DNA from: Kumtagia sp963839725
GTDB lineage: Bacteria > Pseudomonadota > Alphaproteobacteria > Rhizobiales > Rhizobiaceae
DNA: 64,000 nucleotides
Assembly: GCA_963839725.1 (NCBI GenBank)
Contig: CAWIWT010000007.1
Span: 186,001-250,000, forward strand
Direction of reading: 5' to 3'
The notes beneath the pieces are model-generated. The model had not been told where the DNA came from, made no database searches, and saw only the letters and a program-made list of their open reading frames with translations. Below are positions 23,983 to 34,446 of the stretch, one piece after another. Both the position numbers and the translations under genes were made by a program. Numbering within the stretch: position 1 is the stretch's first letter; every line of letters starts with the position of its first letter.

Positions 23983-24987
23983 ATGTCGCGGATACTCATC
24001 ACCGGAGGCGCAGGGTTTGTCGGGTCGCATCTGGCCGAAGCCTGCGCCAAGGCTGACCATCAGGTCCATGTCGTCGTCCGCCCGGGTTCGTCGGACAAAC
24101 GCCTGAGCGATGTGCTTGATCGAATATCGGTTCATCGCGTCGATCTCAGATCGGAAGCCGATGTCGGGCATTGCCTCGCCGATGTCAGCCCGGACATAGT
24201 CTACCACCTGGCCTCTTCTCCCAGACGGCAGCCAAGCCCGCATCTCGATGACGCCAAGGCGTATATCCGCGAAGACCTGGGTTGCCTCATAGTTTTGCTT
24301 GGCGCTGTGGCGGCGTTGAGGCGGCCCCCCTCCCACGTCATACGCGCAGGTTCCTTGGCGGAGTATGGCACTGCTCCGCTGCCCTATCGCGAGGATGTCC
24401 GGGAGGCACCCGCCACGGTCTATGGCGCGGGTCTGGTCGCGGCGACGCACTATGTAAGCGCGCTGCGGGCCCGGCTTCCGTTCGCCGTTGCGACAGCGCG
24501 GCTCGCGCTGATCTACGGAGCCGCGCAGTCGGCGGACTATCTAGTCCCGGCCTTGGTGGAGAAATGCCTTGCCGGCGAAGTTTCCACTATCCGCCGGCCG
24601 GACGATCGGCGTGATTTGCTGTTCATCGGCGACGCGGTGGAGGCGCTGATGCGCATGGCGGCCATGCCGCTGCCACCTGCCGCCATCGTCAACATTTGCA
24701 CCGGTATCGCGCCGACCATGCGTGAAGTCGCCGGTCTGGTCGTCGATGCGACGGGCGCCGATCCGAACCTCATCGAGTTTGGTGACGGACCGATCTCCGG
24801 AGCCGCTGATCTTCGCGGCTCACCGGAACTCGCCAGCGAACTTCTGCAGTGGCGGGCGCGAACCGCTTTGGCGGCAGGCATGGCGCAGACGGTGAAATGG
24901 TATCGCGAGCGCGCGCTCCCGGATCAGAAGTTCAAGACTGCAACGGCGAATACCACTTTGCCCGGTGGAACGTTTGGAGTGCGGTAA
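23983..24987 (+). CDS. NAD(P)-dependent sugar epimerase/reductase (extended SDR), YxxxK motif incomplete
   Basis: 334 residues; ATG has GAGG five bases upstream. The nucleotide-binding motif GGAGFVGSH is intact and RAGSLAEYG supplies the catalytic Ser, but the Tyr147 motif reads VYGAGLVAATHY, with Leu151 in place of the SDR lysine. In this cassette it would be the 4-ketoreductase or epimerase that finishes the CDP-sugar. With the lysine missing it may work with altered chemistry or in a non-catalytic role. Its stop overlaps the next start by one base (TAATG). Confidence 0.87.
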   Translation: MSRILITGGAGFVGSHLAEACAKADHQVHVVVRPGSSDKRLSDVLDRISVHRVDLRSEADVGHCLADVSPDIVYHLASSPRRQPSPHLDDAKAYIREDLGCLIVLLGAVAALRRPPSHVIRAGSLAEYGTAPLPYREDVREAPATVYGAGLVAATHYVSALRARLPFAVATARLALIYGAAQSADYLVPALVEKCLAGEVSTIRRPDDRRDLLFIGDAVEALMRMAAMPLPPAAIVNICTGIAPTMREVAGLVVDATGADPNLIEFGDGPISGAADLRGSPELASELLQWRARTALAAGMAQTVKWYRERALPDQKFKTATANTTLPGGTFGVR

Positions 24988-25979
24988 TGTCCAGTGCCCT
25001 GCCAACCAAGGTTTCGGTTCTCGTTCCGGCATTCAACGAGGAGGCGAATGTCCGCCGCTGCTACGATGCGATTGTCGAGACGTTTCGCGGGCTTCCCGAC
25101 CACGAGTATGAAATCATCTTCACCGACAATCATTCCACGGATGCAACCTTCAGCATCCTGAAGGAGATCGCGCGCGACGACCGCCGGGTCCGCGTCATCC
25201 GGTTCAGTCGCAACATCGGCTATCAGCGCTCCGTCCTTGCGGCCTACAAGGCGGCGACGGGCGACTGCTCCGTCCAGATCGATTGCGATCTGCAGGACCC
25301 GCCGCATTTCATTCCGCAAATGCTCGGCATTTGGCGCGAGGGCAATCAAGTCGTCTATGGCATCAGGCGCTCGCTGAAGGACAAGTGGCATGTCGCGCTG
25401 ATGCGGCGCGGCTTCTACTGGCTGGTGAATGCGCTCAGCGAGGACGATTTGCCGCTCAACGCCGGCGAGTTCCGGCTTGTCGACCGCCGCATCCTCGATG
25501 AACTAAGGCGCGTCGAGGATACGTCACCCTATGTGCGCGGCCTGATCAGCGCAATGGGCTTCAACCAGGTCGGCTTCGAATATGACCGGCAGGGCAGGGT
25601 GGCCGGTGAGAGCAAGTTCCCGTTCCGCGCCATGGTCGCGCTGGGCGTCGATGCCGTGCTCAACCATTCGCTGGTGCCGCTGCGGCTGGCGTCGCTCACC
25701 AGTCTCTTGGTGGGGACGGTTACCTTTGTTCTGCTGATGATCTACCTGCTCGGCTGGTTCGTGTTCGGCCAGAACTGGCCACGCGGCTTCGCCACCACGA
25801 CAATCCTGCTGCTGATCTCGATGACGTTGAACGCCATGTTCCTCGGCATTGTCGGCGAGTATGTCGGGCGCATCTTCATGCAGTCGAAGCGGCGGCCGGG
25901 TACGATCATCGAGGAGACGCTGAATTCGGAACCCAAAGCCGTGCATATGTTGAAGCAGTCCGAGATGAAGGTTCGATAG
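24987..25979 (+). CDS. GT2 glycosyltransferase with C-terminal membrane helices (DPM1/GtrB-like)
   Basis: 330 residues from ATG at 24987, with GGAG eight bases upstream; earlier frames overlap the SDR gene. VSVLVPAFNEEANV, FTDNHSTDAT and QIDCDLQDPP (the DxD-type metal site) form the GT-A core. Two helices (about 235-258 and 270-295) anchor it. This is the GtrB/ArnC/polyprenyl-phosphate glycosyl synthase layout, making undecaprenyl-phosphate sugars. The GtrA flippase-like gene follows 6 bases later, which supports that role. Donor unknown; the CDP-sugar of the same cassette is possible, but typical donors are UDP-linked. Confidence 0.9.
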   Translation: MSSALPTKVSVLVPAFNEEANVRRCYDAIVETFRGLPDHEYEIIFTDNHSTDATFSILKEIARDDRRVRVIRFSRNIGYQRSVLAAYKAATGDCSVQIDCDLQDPPHFIPQMLGIWREGNQVVYGIRRSLKDKWHVALMRRGFYWLVNALSEDDLPLNAGEFRLVDRRILDELRRVEDTSPYVRGLISAMGFNQVGFEYDRQGRVAGESKFPFRAMVALGVDAVLNHSLVPLRLASLTSLLVGTVTFVLLMIYLLGWFVFGQNWPRGFATTTILLLISMTLNAMFLGIVGEYVGRIFMQSKRRPGTIIEETLNSEPKAVHMLKQSEMKVR

Positions 25980-25985
25980 GGTCCC

Positions 25986-26417
25986 ATGCGCACGTCACTC
26001 ATGCGGCTCGCAGGAAGGATCGACGCCACGATCATTCGCTTTGCCGTCGTCGGCGCGATCACGACTACGCTCGACTTTGTCCTGTTCGCAGGACTGGTGG
26101 GGATGACCGGACAACCGGTGCTCTCAAACCTCTTCTCCTATTCGTGCGGCCTGGCGACGAGCTATCTGCTCAACCGAAGCTGGACGTTCGGTGTCGACCC
26201 TGATTTCGGTCAGGCGCTGAAGTTCCTGCTGTTCACCTCCACCGGCCTGCTGCTGTCGACATTGCTCGTCGCCTTGCTTTCGACGGCGCTCACGCCGCTC
26301 TTCGCAAAGCTCATCAGCGTGCCGATCGTGTTCTTCTGGAACTATCTTACGGCCCGGTACTGGGTGTTTGCCGCAAGTGGCGTTTCTCGCGACAGGGGGG
26401 ATCAGACGTTTTCCTGA
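25986..26417 (+). CDS. GtrA family membrane protein (putative polyprenyl-phosphate-sugar flippase)
   Basis: 143 residues with four hydrophobic helices; FAVVGAITTTLDFVLF and SYLLNRSWTFG are GtrA family hallmarks. GtrA proteins are thought to flip undecaprenyl-phosphate-linked sugars made by GtrB-like GT2 enzymes, and the GT2 gene lies 6 bases upstream. The GT-C glycosyltransferase at 17317-18924 could be the periplasmic acceptor enzyme. It is the last gene of the CDP-sugar cassette. Confidence 0.9.
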   Translation: MRTSLMRLAGRIDATIIRFAVVGAITTTLDFVLFAGLVGMTGQPVLSNLFSYSCGLATSYLLNRSWTFGVDPDFGQALKFLLFTSTGLLLSTLLVALLSTALTPLFAKLISVPIVFFWNYLTARYWVFAASGVSRDRGDQTFS

Positions 26418-26536
26418 CCAGCGGAGATTATAGCACCAAGCGGGCTGGTTTTCCTGACCTGACAAGCAAGATCAGGCTCCGCATCATCCCAACGACTACA
26501 ACCATTTGACGCGATATCCTTGCGCGAGGTGTCAGC

Positions 26537-27901
26537 TTGAAAATCGCAATTATTGGCTCCGGCTATGTTGGCCTTGTCTCCGGCGTATGTCTGGCCGACT
26601 TCGGTCACACGATCACCTGCATCGACAAGGATGAACTCAAGATCGCCGCACTGCAGCGCGGTCAGATACCGATCTATGAGCCGGGGCTGGAATCGCTGGT
26701 TGTCCGCAATCAGGAAGAAGGGCGCCTGACCTTCACCACCGAACTGGACGGGCCGGTCGGCGAAGCCGATGCGGTGTTCATCGCGGTTGGCACGCCGTCG
26801 CGGCGCGGTGATGGGCATGCAGACCTTTGTCACGTGTTCCAGGCGTCGCGCGAGATCGCACAAGCGCTGAAGGGACCAACGGTCATCATCACCAAATCTA
26901 CAGTCCCGGTGGGTACTGGAGATGAGGTGGAGCGGATCATTCGCGAGGAAAACCCGACGGCCGATTTCGCCGTTGTTTCCAACCCAGAGTTCCTGCGGGA
27001 AGGGGCAGCCATCCAGGATTTCAAGCATCCGGATCGCATCGTCATCGGCGCCGAAAACGAATTTGCGCGCGGGGTGATGTCGGAAATCTATCGGCCACTG
27101 TTCATCAACAAGTCGCCTGTGCTGTTCACCTCGCGCCGTTCGGCGGAGTTGATCAAATACGCAGCCAACGCCTTCCTTGCGATGAAGATCACCTTCATCA
27201 ACGAGATCGCCGACCTTTGCGAGAAGGTGGACGCGGACATTCAAGAGGTCGCGCTGGGTATCGGGTCCGACAATCGTATCGGCTCGAAATTCCTGCACGC
27301 CGGACCGGGTTTCGGCGGGTCCTGCTTCCCCAAGGATACGGTAGCGCTGGTGAAGTCCGCGCAGGACCATGGGGCGGAAGTGCGGCTTGTCGAAACGACG
27401 ATTGCCATCAACGACGCCCGCAAGCGGGCAATGGCCCGCCGCGTCATCCGGGCGCTCGGCGGCAGCGTACGCGGCAAGACGATCGCCATTTTTGGCCTGA
27501 CCTTCAAGCCGCATACCGACGACATGCGGGAGTCACCATCGATCTCGATCATCCAGGCTTTGCTGGACGGCGGCGCGCGCATCCAGGCCTATGATCCGAA
27601 AGGCATGGAGCAAGCACGCCACATTTGGTCGGACGTCGTCGACTTCCGCTCAAATCCCTACGAGGCCGCGGAAAACGCGAGCGCCATCTGTGTGCTTACA
27701 GAATGGGAGCAATTCCGCGCGCTCGATTTCGACCGGTTGGCCAAAGTCGTCGCGAAGCCGATCCTGCTCGACTTCCGCAATATTTATTCGCCGGAGCAGG
27801 TCACCCGGCGCGGCTTCATATATTCGCGAATCGGGTCGGCACATTGGTCGCCGGCGCGTGCTGGCGAACTGATGGCGGAGGCGGCAATCGCCGCCGAGTA
27901 G
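26537..27901 (+). CDS. ugd: UDP-glucose 6-dehydrogenase
   Basis: 454 residues. Translation appears to begin at TTG (26537), with GAGG eight bases upstream, because no ATG or GTG precedes the conserved first strand KIAIIGSGYVGLVSG. The catalytic cysteine lies in GPGFGGSCFPKD, and the helix-strand YAANAFLAMKITFINE and C-terminal AIFGLTFKPHTDD are diagnostic. It oxidises UDP-glucose to UDP-glucuronate with two NAD. With the epimerase at 29615-30583 it supplies uronic acid for the polymer; rhizobial orthologues are called rkpK. It stands 119 bases after gtrA. Confidence 0.95.
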   Translation: MKIAIIGSGYVGLVSGVCLADFGHTITCIDKDELKIAALQRGQIPIYEPGLESLVVRNQEEGRLTFTTELDGPVGEADAVFIAVGTPSRRGDGHADLCHVFQASREIAQALKGPTVIITKSTVPVGTGDEVERIIREENPTADFAVVSNPEFLREGAAIQDFKHPDRIVIGAENEFARGVMSEIYRPLFINKSPVLFTSRRSAELIKYAANAFLAMKITFINEIADLCEKVDADIQEVALGIGSDNRIGSKFLHAGPGFGGSCFPKDTVALVKSAQDHGAEVRLVETTIAINDARKRAMARRVIRALGGSVRGKTIAIFGLTFKPHTDDMRESPSISIIQALLDGGARIQAYDPKGMEQARHIWSDVVDFRSNPYEAAENASAICVLTEWEQFRALDFDRLAKVVAKPILLDFRNIYSPEQVTRRGFIYSRIGSAHWSPARAGELMAEAAIAAE

Positions 27902-28248
27902 CGTTCGCGGGTGGCGGCCAAGCCTCGCTTAAGAGGTGCCGGCCATCCGATCCAATCACCCGGCTGCAAATCTGAGCACTTGACGTAGGCATGCATGTCG
28001 CCGCTCGATAGCGAATTGTCCGCGACAACGCCCTATTCTAGTTTCGACGCCGGCGAACCGGCCGCGAACAACGGTGCAGCAGATCACCGTGCATCGGTCG
28101 GGGCCGCACAAGTTCCCGTTGAATTGTCTCATTTCGGGTAACTCAGAATTGTCAAGTACCTCAGCATAAGTTGATGGAACGCTATTCTGCCGCATTTGCC
28201 AATCAGGCGTGGGGCGCGGGCGGTGGGTGATTCGCGGAGAGCTCACAA
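27902..28248. other. 347-base intergenic region before the RTX gene
   Basis: No coding frame, repeat or terminator with convincing support. The last 120 bases are more A/T-rich than the surroundings and probably hold the promoter of the RTX-repeat gene; no clear -35/-10 pair was found. Confidence 0.35.
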
Positions 28249-29331
28249 ATGTTAATTCGGGGAACCTCCCTCGTAGACCGGTTTTTTGGAACCAGCGCTG
28301 CCGACACCATCTATGGCTACGATGGAAATGACGAACTCACCGGTAACGCGGGAAACGACTATATCGACGGTGGAAACGGTGACGACAAGCTAATTGGCGG
28401 GCTAGGCAATGACGACCTTTGGGGTGGCGCCGGCAATGATCGCCTGGACGGTGGCGACGGACACGACCATTTCCACGGTGGCGGCGGCATCGACACCATT
28501 TATGGCGGCGCCGGCGAAGATTATATCGATGGCGGCGAAGGGGACGACATCATCTATGCCGGCCTGGGCAATGACGGGTTTAACAACCGCATCGATCCGG
28601 CTACGGGCAAACTGACCCAGCAGGCAGTCGGCGGCGGTGCTGGCAATGACATCATCTACGGAGAAGACGGCGACGATGCCCTGAAGGGCCAGTCAGGCAA
28701 CGACCGCGTATACGGCGGCAACGGCAATGACATGGTCGATGGCGGCGACGGCAACAACTACCTAGAAGGCGGCTCCGGAAATGACGTCCTTGATACTGAA
28801 GTTGGCATCGATGCAGCGCATGGCGGCGACGGCAATGATCGTATCTCGGTCGGCAACGGCGACGATAAGGCCTATGGCGACGCTGGCGACGACTTCATCA
28901 GCGGCGAAGGTGGAAACGACCTTCTCTACGGCGGTGTCGGCAACGACCGCTTCTACGCCGGTGATGGCAATGATCAGATCCGTGGCGATGCTGGGGTCGA
29001 TACGCTGATCGGAGAAGGGGGCGCCGACAAACTTTGGGGCGGCGCTGATGCCGATCGGTTTGCCTTCAAGGGTGCTACCGCAAGCGTTGGCCAGGACGCC
29101 GTCATGGACTATCAGGACGGGGTCGATCTGCTGATCTTCGAGAAGACAGGCATCACCAGCTATTCCAGTTCCGGCGCCAATGGAACGGTGTATGCGTATA
29201 ATCAGACCAATGGCGATGTTTTGCTCAAGGGCCACAGCTCAAGCGGGCAGTTGATCAACGTTCTTATCGTCGACTGGAACCATCAGATCGACGCCGCCGA
29301 TTTCACAAGAGCAGACTTCGCGCTTTCCTAG
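28249..29331 (+). CDS. RTX-type calcium-binding repeat protein, probable type I secretion substrate
   Basis: 360 residues, no signal peptide. From about residue 12 to 270 it is built of glycine-aspartate nonapeptides of the GGxGxDxUx type (for example GGLGNDDLWGGAGNDRL), interrupted by a non-repeat insert (about 105-125) around RIDPATGKLTQQ. The last 90 residues form a typical C-terminal RTX domain ending in DFTRADFALS, suited to recognition by a type I secretion system of the PrsDE kind. There is no catalytic domain, so it may be a calcium-dependent adhesin or matrix protein binding the polysaccharide. No secretion genes lie nearby. The TAG stop is the first part of a repeat element. Confidence 0.9.
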   Translation: MLIRGTSLVDRFFGTSAADTIYGYDGNDELTGNAGNDYIDGGNGDDKLIGGLGNDDLWGGAGNDRLDGGDGHDHFHGGGGIDTIYGGAGEDYIDGGEGDDIIYAGLGNDGFNNRIDPATGKLTQQAVGGGAGNDIIYGEDGDDALKGQSGNDRVYGGNGNDMVDGGDGNNYLEGGSGNDVLDTEVGIDAAHGGDGNDRISVGNGDDKAYGDAGDDFISGEGGNDLLYGGVGNDRFYAGDGNDQIRGDAGVDTLIGEGGADKLWGGADADRFAFKGATASVGQDAVMDYQDGVDLLIFEKTGITSYSSSGANGTVYAYNQTNGDVLLKGHSSSGQLINVLIVDWNHQIDAADFTRADFALS

Positions 29332-29542
29332 AGCAAGATGAGATTAGTTCGATCGTTCTGCCGGCAATGGTTTGGGCCAAGGGCGAGGATTTTGCCGCGG
29401 TTGTACCCATTGGAACGGCTAAGGCAAAAGCCCAAACCGGCCCGCTCGGCCGTCACCCAACTACGGCCTTCGCGACCCTCCGCGTGGATCGCCTCGCCGT
29501 CCGTGAAACAGAACTGGCCGAACCTAACCACATTTGCTCTAG
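29328..29542. repeat. 215-bp element with imperfect terminal inverted repeats (MITE/RIME-like)
   Basis: The left end CTAGAGCAAGATGAG... and the inverted right end CTAGAGCAAATGTGG... share about three quarters of 33-34 positions, including a perfect first nine, CTAGAGCAA. No coding frame is credible inside. The structure fits a non-autonomous repeat of the rhizobial intergenic mosaic kind. Its first bases overlap the TAG stop codon of the RTX gene. Confidence 0.55.
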
Positions 29543-29614
29543 CGAAGAGCCATCCGAGCGGGCCCCGCGGCCGACCTGGTTGAGTGTTTCGGCTGTTATG
29601 GGTAGGACTGCAAA

Positions 29615-30583
29615 TTAGATACCGGCGTAGCCCCTGTACCAGCCAACGAACTCCCGCAAACCGTCGGCGAGGGTAACGCGCGGCTTGAAGCCATAGTCTC
29701 GCGTCATGTGATCTATATCGGCGAAGGTGGCGGCGACGTCGCCGGGCTGCATGGGTTCGAAATTGATCTTCGCCTTGCGCCCCGCATAGCCCTCGATCAG
29801 GTTGAGGAAATCCATGACCCTCGACGGCTTGTTATTGCCTATGTTGTAGACGCGGTGCGGGCGCGTGCCTTGCTCGAAAACCGGCGCCTTCACCGTGGCT
29901 ATGATACCCGCGGCGATGTCGTCGATGTGGGTGAAGTCGCGTTCGGATTCGCCCTTGTTGAAGACGCGGATCGGCTTTCCCTCAAGGATGGACTGTGTGA
30001 ACATCCAGTAGGCCATGTCCGGGCGGCCCCAGGTTCCGTAGACCGTGAAGAAGCGCAGGCCGATCTGCCGGATCCCGTAGAGGTGGGCGTAGGTCGAGCT
30101 CATCAGCTCGTCGCTGCGCTTGGTCGCGGCGTAAAGCGAGATCGGCAGGTCGACGCGGTCGTCCTCGCTGAACGGCACCTTGTCGTTGCCTCCATAGACC
30201 GAACTGGAAGAGGCATAGACGAGGTGGCTTAGTCCCTCCCAGCGCCGGCAGGCTTCCAGGACGGATAGATGCCCAAGCAGGTTGGAATGCGCGTAGGCGA
30301 ACGGGTTTTCCAGCGAATAGCGGACGCCGGCCTGTGCGGCGAGATGCAACACCACATCCGGCTTCTCGGCCTGGACGAAGGCCATCAACCGTTCGTTGTC
30401 GGCAATGTCCATCTCGACAAAACGGATCTGGTTGTCGAGCGTCGCCAGGCGTGCATGCTTGAGCGCGACATCGTAATACGAATTCAGGTTGTCTAAACCG
30501 ACGACCTCCACACCCTGGGTCGCCAACCGACGCGCGGTGTGCGAGCCGATGAACCCGGCTATGCCTGTGATCAAGACCTTCAT
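29615..30583 (-). CDS. lspL: UDP-glucuronate 4-epimerase (NAD-dependent epimerase)
   Basis: 322 residues from ATG at 30583; upstream in-frame codons have no family similarity. The NAD motif GIAGFIGSHTARRL, Ser in YASSSSVYGG, the intact Tyr/Lys pair in LYAATKRSDEL, and FFTVYGTWGRPDMA match UDP-glucuronate 4-epimerases of the LspL/CapI group, which interconvert UDP-glucuronate and UDP-galacturonate. It complements the ugd gene on the other strand and completes a galacturonate supply for the polysaccharide or LPS. It is the rightmost gene of the polysaccharide locus. Confidence 0.92.
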   Translation of the reverse strand: MKVLITGIAGFIGSHTARRLATQGVEVVGLDNLNSYYDVALKHARLATLDNQIRFVEMDIADNERLMAFVQAEKPDVVLHLAAQAGVRYSLENPFAYAHSNLLGHLSVLEACRRWEGLSHLVYASSSSVYGGNDKVPFSEDDRVDLPISLYAATKRSDELMSSTYAHLYGIRQIGLRFFTVYGTWGRPDMAYWMFTQSILEGKPIRVFNKGESERDFTHIDDIAAGIIATVKAPVFEQGTRPHRVYNIGNNKPSRVMDFLNLIEGYAGRKAKINFEPMQPGDVAATFADIDHMTRDYGFKPRVTLADGLREFVGWYRGYAGI

Positions 30584-30973
30584 GGCGCCAAGGCTTCGCA
30601 CAACAACAACGGCAAGGCCAGCAGCCCTTTGAAAAATAATCGTGATTTCGGAAAAACCGGTCAAACCGGCTCTGAGGCGCCAGACATAAATTTCGTTTCG
30701 ACCGCGGGCCGCTTACAAGGGGGCCTCTTTAGAAAAATCTGCGGCCTCGCGAGAACGCCCTTCACTTACTCGCGCAGATGTTCGCTGCCCCTCATCGCCC
30801 TGCCGGGCACTTCTCCCCGTGAGGACGGGGAGAAGGAGCTGGCCGCAACGCTGACGCCCCCTCTCACCGTCCCGAGCCCGTCGAAGGATACGCGGAGAGG
30901 GTAAAGGTGAGGGGCAGCATTTGCCTTTCAAGCGACTGCTCCGCGCGAACAGCCCACCTTATCGCGAAAGGCG
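30584..30973. other. 390-base intergenic region holding a mosaic repeat
   Basis: No gene. It is A-rich near 30615-30660, where the promoter of the leftward epimerase gene may lie, and contains the 135-bp mosaic repeat described separately. The remaining 55 bases up to the acs stop show nothing notable. Confidence 0.4.
30784..30918. repeat. Mosaic palindromic intergenic repeat
   Basis: A nested set of hairpins. The outer 11-bp perfect arms are GCTGCCCCTCA (30784-30794) and its complement (30908-30918). Inside lies CTTCTCCCCGT-gagg-ACGGGGAGAAG (30810-30835), a perfect 11-bp stem, and an inner CCCTCTC/GAGAGGG pair. Many rhizobial genomes carry such CCCCTCA...TGAGGGG intergenic elements. Confidence 0.7.
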
Positions 30974-32929
<1,956 letters not shown>

Positions 32930-33244
32930 AAACCTTCCTCCCATCACCTCGCGCCGGTATGAGACCGGCGCGGGCGCGGCTCTCCCGGCCGCCGCCAATT
33001 GCCGGGCATTATTATCAATTCGCCGCAAACGACAATATTAGACGTTGGGTGCGCGTGGCGGGATGCCGCAGCGGGAGGCGGGAGGCGTTGCTGCAGCGGT
33101 GTTAGCAGTCGCGCTCAAAGGCTGCTAAGCCACTGTTATTCCTGACGTAACCTTTACAAGTCGAGGGAATTTGTTAATAGACAGTTAACCATCGTGGAGC
33201 ACACTTTCCGTGGGAGGAATGTCAGGCGCTCTGAGAGGACTGCC

Positions 33245-33517
33245 ATGCGAACGACTTCCGAAATGGAACTGATGCTTCAAGGTTATGGGCTGACGACCGC
33301 TCAAATCCTGTATCACTATCCGGATCATCCCCATCTGCTGCAGACTTTTATCTGGCAGGATTATGATCTCGCTCCGAAATTTCCGGTGATGTTCAAGTTT
33401 CTGGAGTTCTGGAACCAGAAGCTCGAAGGACCGCTGCACTCGGTCGCCTATTCGCATCGCCGGCTAATCGCACCGAACGAGTGGCGCAATGTAAACGGCG
33501 AATTCGTGTTGCACTGA
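33245..33517 (+). CDS. Usg family protein
   Basis: 90 residues from ATG at 33245 with GAGAGGA upstream; the preceding 17 in-frame codons are not conserved. The sequence (YGLTTAQILYHYPDHP, LQTFIWQDYDLAPKFP, AYSHRRLIAPNEWR) matches the small, acidic-aromatic Usg proteins common in alphaproteobacteria, whose function is unknown. Divergent from acs across about 315 bases. A GC-rich 7-bp hairpin at 33544-33565 follows the gene but has no T-run. Confidence 0.85.
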   Translation: MRTTSEMELMLQGYGLTTAQILYHYPDHPHLLQTFIWQDYDLAPKFPVMFKFLEFWNQKLEGPLHSVAYSHRRLIAPNEWRNVNGEFVLH

Positions 33518-33626
33518 AGGCAGGGCAGCTGCATTCAAATTCCGACGGGGCGACTGTGCGCGCCCCGCAAAACAGTTCCTGCTATAGCTGGCCGGTGCGA
33601 AGCCGGCCTGATGGCCTTGATAGGCG

Positions 33627-33881
33627 CTAGGCTCGCTTTACGAGCCGCACGATCAACAGGATGATGATCGCGCCGATTGCGGCCGATATGATCGACCCGA
33701 CCCAGCCTGCACCCAGCGAAATGCCGAGCCTAGGGAAGAGCCAACCGGCGACGACGGCGCCGACAATACCGAGAACGATGTTGCCGATGAGGCCGAAGCC
33801 GAAGCCCTTGACGATAAGGCCGGCAAGCCATCCGGCAACGCCGCCCACGATGATCCAGACAAGCAAGGCATACAAGTCCAT
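33627..33881 (-). CDS. GlsB/YeaQ/YmgE family small membrane protein
   Basis: 84 residues from ATG at 33881, with GGAGGG eight bases upstream. Three hydrophobic glycine-rich helices (LVWIIVGGVAGWLAGLIV, GLIGNIVLGIVGAVVAGWL, ISAAIGAIIILLIVRLV) define the family, formerly called transglycosylase-associated proteins and often induced by stress. Inner membrane. It is separated by about 170 bases from the next minus-strand gene and may be monocistronic. Confidence 0.92.
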   Translation of the reverse strand: MDLYALLVWIIVGGVAGWLAGLIVKGFGFGLIGNIVLGIVGAVVAGWLFPRLGISLGAGWVGSIISAAIGAIIILLIVRLVKRA

Positions 33882-34049
33882 GGGATTTTCCCTCCTTAAG
33901 CCAGCCACGGTCCTGAGGATTCCCAACGAATCTGGTTCCGCGGCTGATTCGGAGATTACCTGCGTAGAATGCCTTTATCCAGAAGGCGGCAGCGTGCTCA
34001 GGGCTAGGAAAACGAAAGGCGCCGGTATTCGCTCCGCTGTTTGATGGCA

Positions 34050-34295
34050 TTACATGAAGGTCGGTACGATAAACGGGTTCACCTCGATGCCGGAGGGCTT
34101 GCGGGCGTCGGGCCTGCTTGTCGCCTTCTTTGGCCCGATTGAGAATGTCTTGAGCAGGTCGAGCAGCGGGGTTTCTGGCTGTGCGACGCGCGTCGAGCTC
34201 ATGGCTGGCTTTGCGTGCTTTTCAATCGCGGTGCCGGCAAAAAGCGGGCCTGTGGCGACCAACGTTGCGGCCATGGCGAGGGCTAGCTTTTTCAT
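34050..34295 (-). CDS. Small secreted protein of unknown function
   Basis: 81 residues. A signal peptide (MKKLALAMAATLVATGPLFA) is cut near residue 20-22; the mature part is short, basic and proline-containing (PLLDLLKTFSIGPKKATS...VNPFIVPTF). No family recognised. An AAGAAAG ribosome-binding site precedes the ATG. Its 151-base upstream interval holds two or three GTAC-centred palindromes, and the TetR gene lies just upstream on the same strand, so it is the likely target of that repressor. Confidence 0.65.
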   Translation of the reverse strand: MKKLALAMAATLVATGPLFAGTAIEKHAKPAMSSTRVAQPETPLLDLLKTFSIGPKKATSRPDARKPSGIEVNPFIVPTFM

Positions 34296-34309
34296 AAAAT
34301 TGACTTTCT

Positions 34310-34381
34310 TCGTACGTGTACGATGTTGCGTACATACGCGCCTCAGCCTGTTGCCGCAAGCGATTTATTGTACGCGTACGA
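34310..34381. promoter_or_regulatory. Candidate TetR operators
   Basis: Two near-perfect 14-mers, TCGTACGTGTACGA (34310-34323) and TTGTACGCGTACGA (34368-34381), flank a related dyad GCGTACATACGC (34328-34339). All lie between the small secreted protein gene and the TetR gene. A partly matching TATACGCTGTACGA (35114-35127) lies upstream of the TetR gene itself, suggesting autoregulation. Assignment to this TetR is by position. Confidence 0.6.
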
Positions 34382-34446
34382 AAAACCTTACAGCCGCGGC
34401 GGTAGACTGGTCGGGACGTCCCTTTCGGCGGTCATCTCGTCGACGC

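Noticed and set aside
29338..29618. Two small plus-strand frames within the MITE-like element
   Set aside because: Overlapping each other in different frames, no ribosome-binding site, and they sit inside a repeat.
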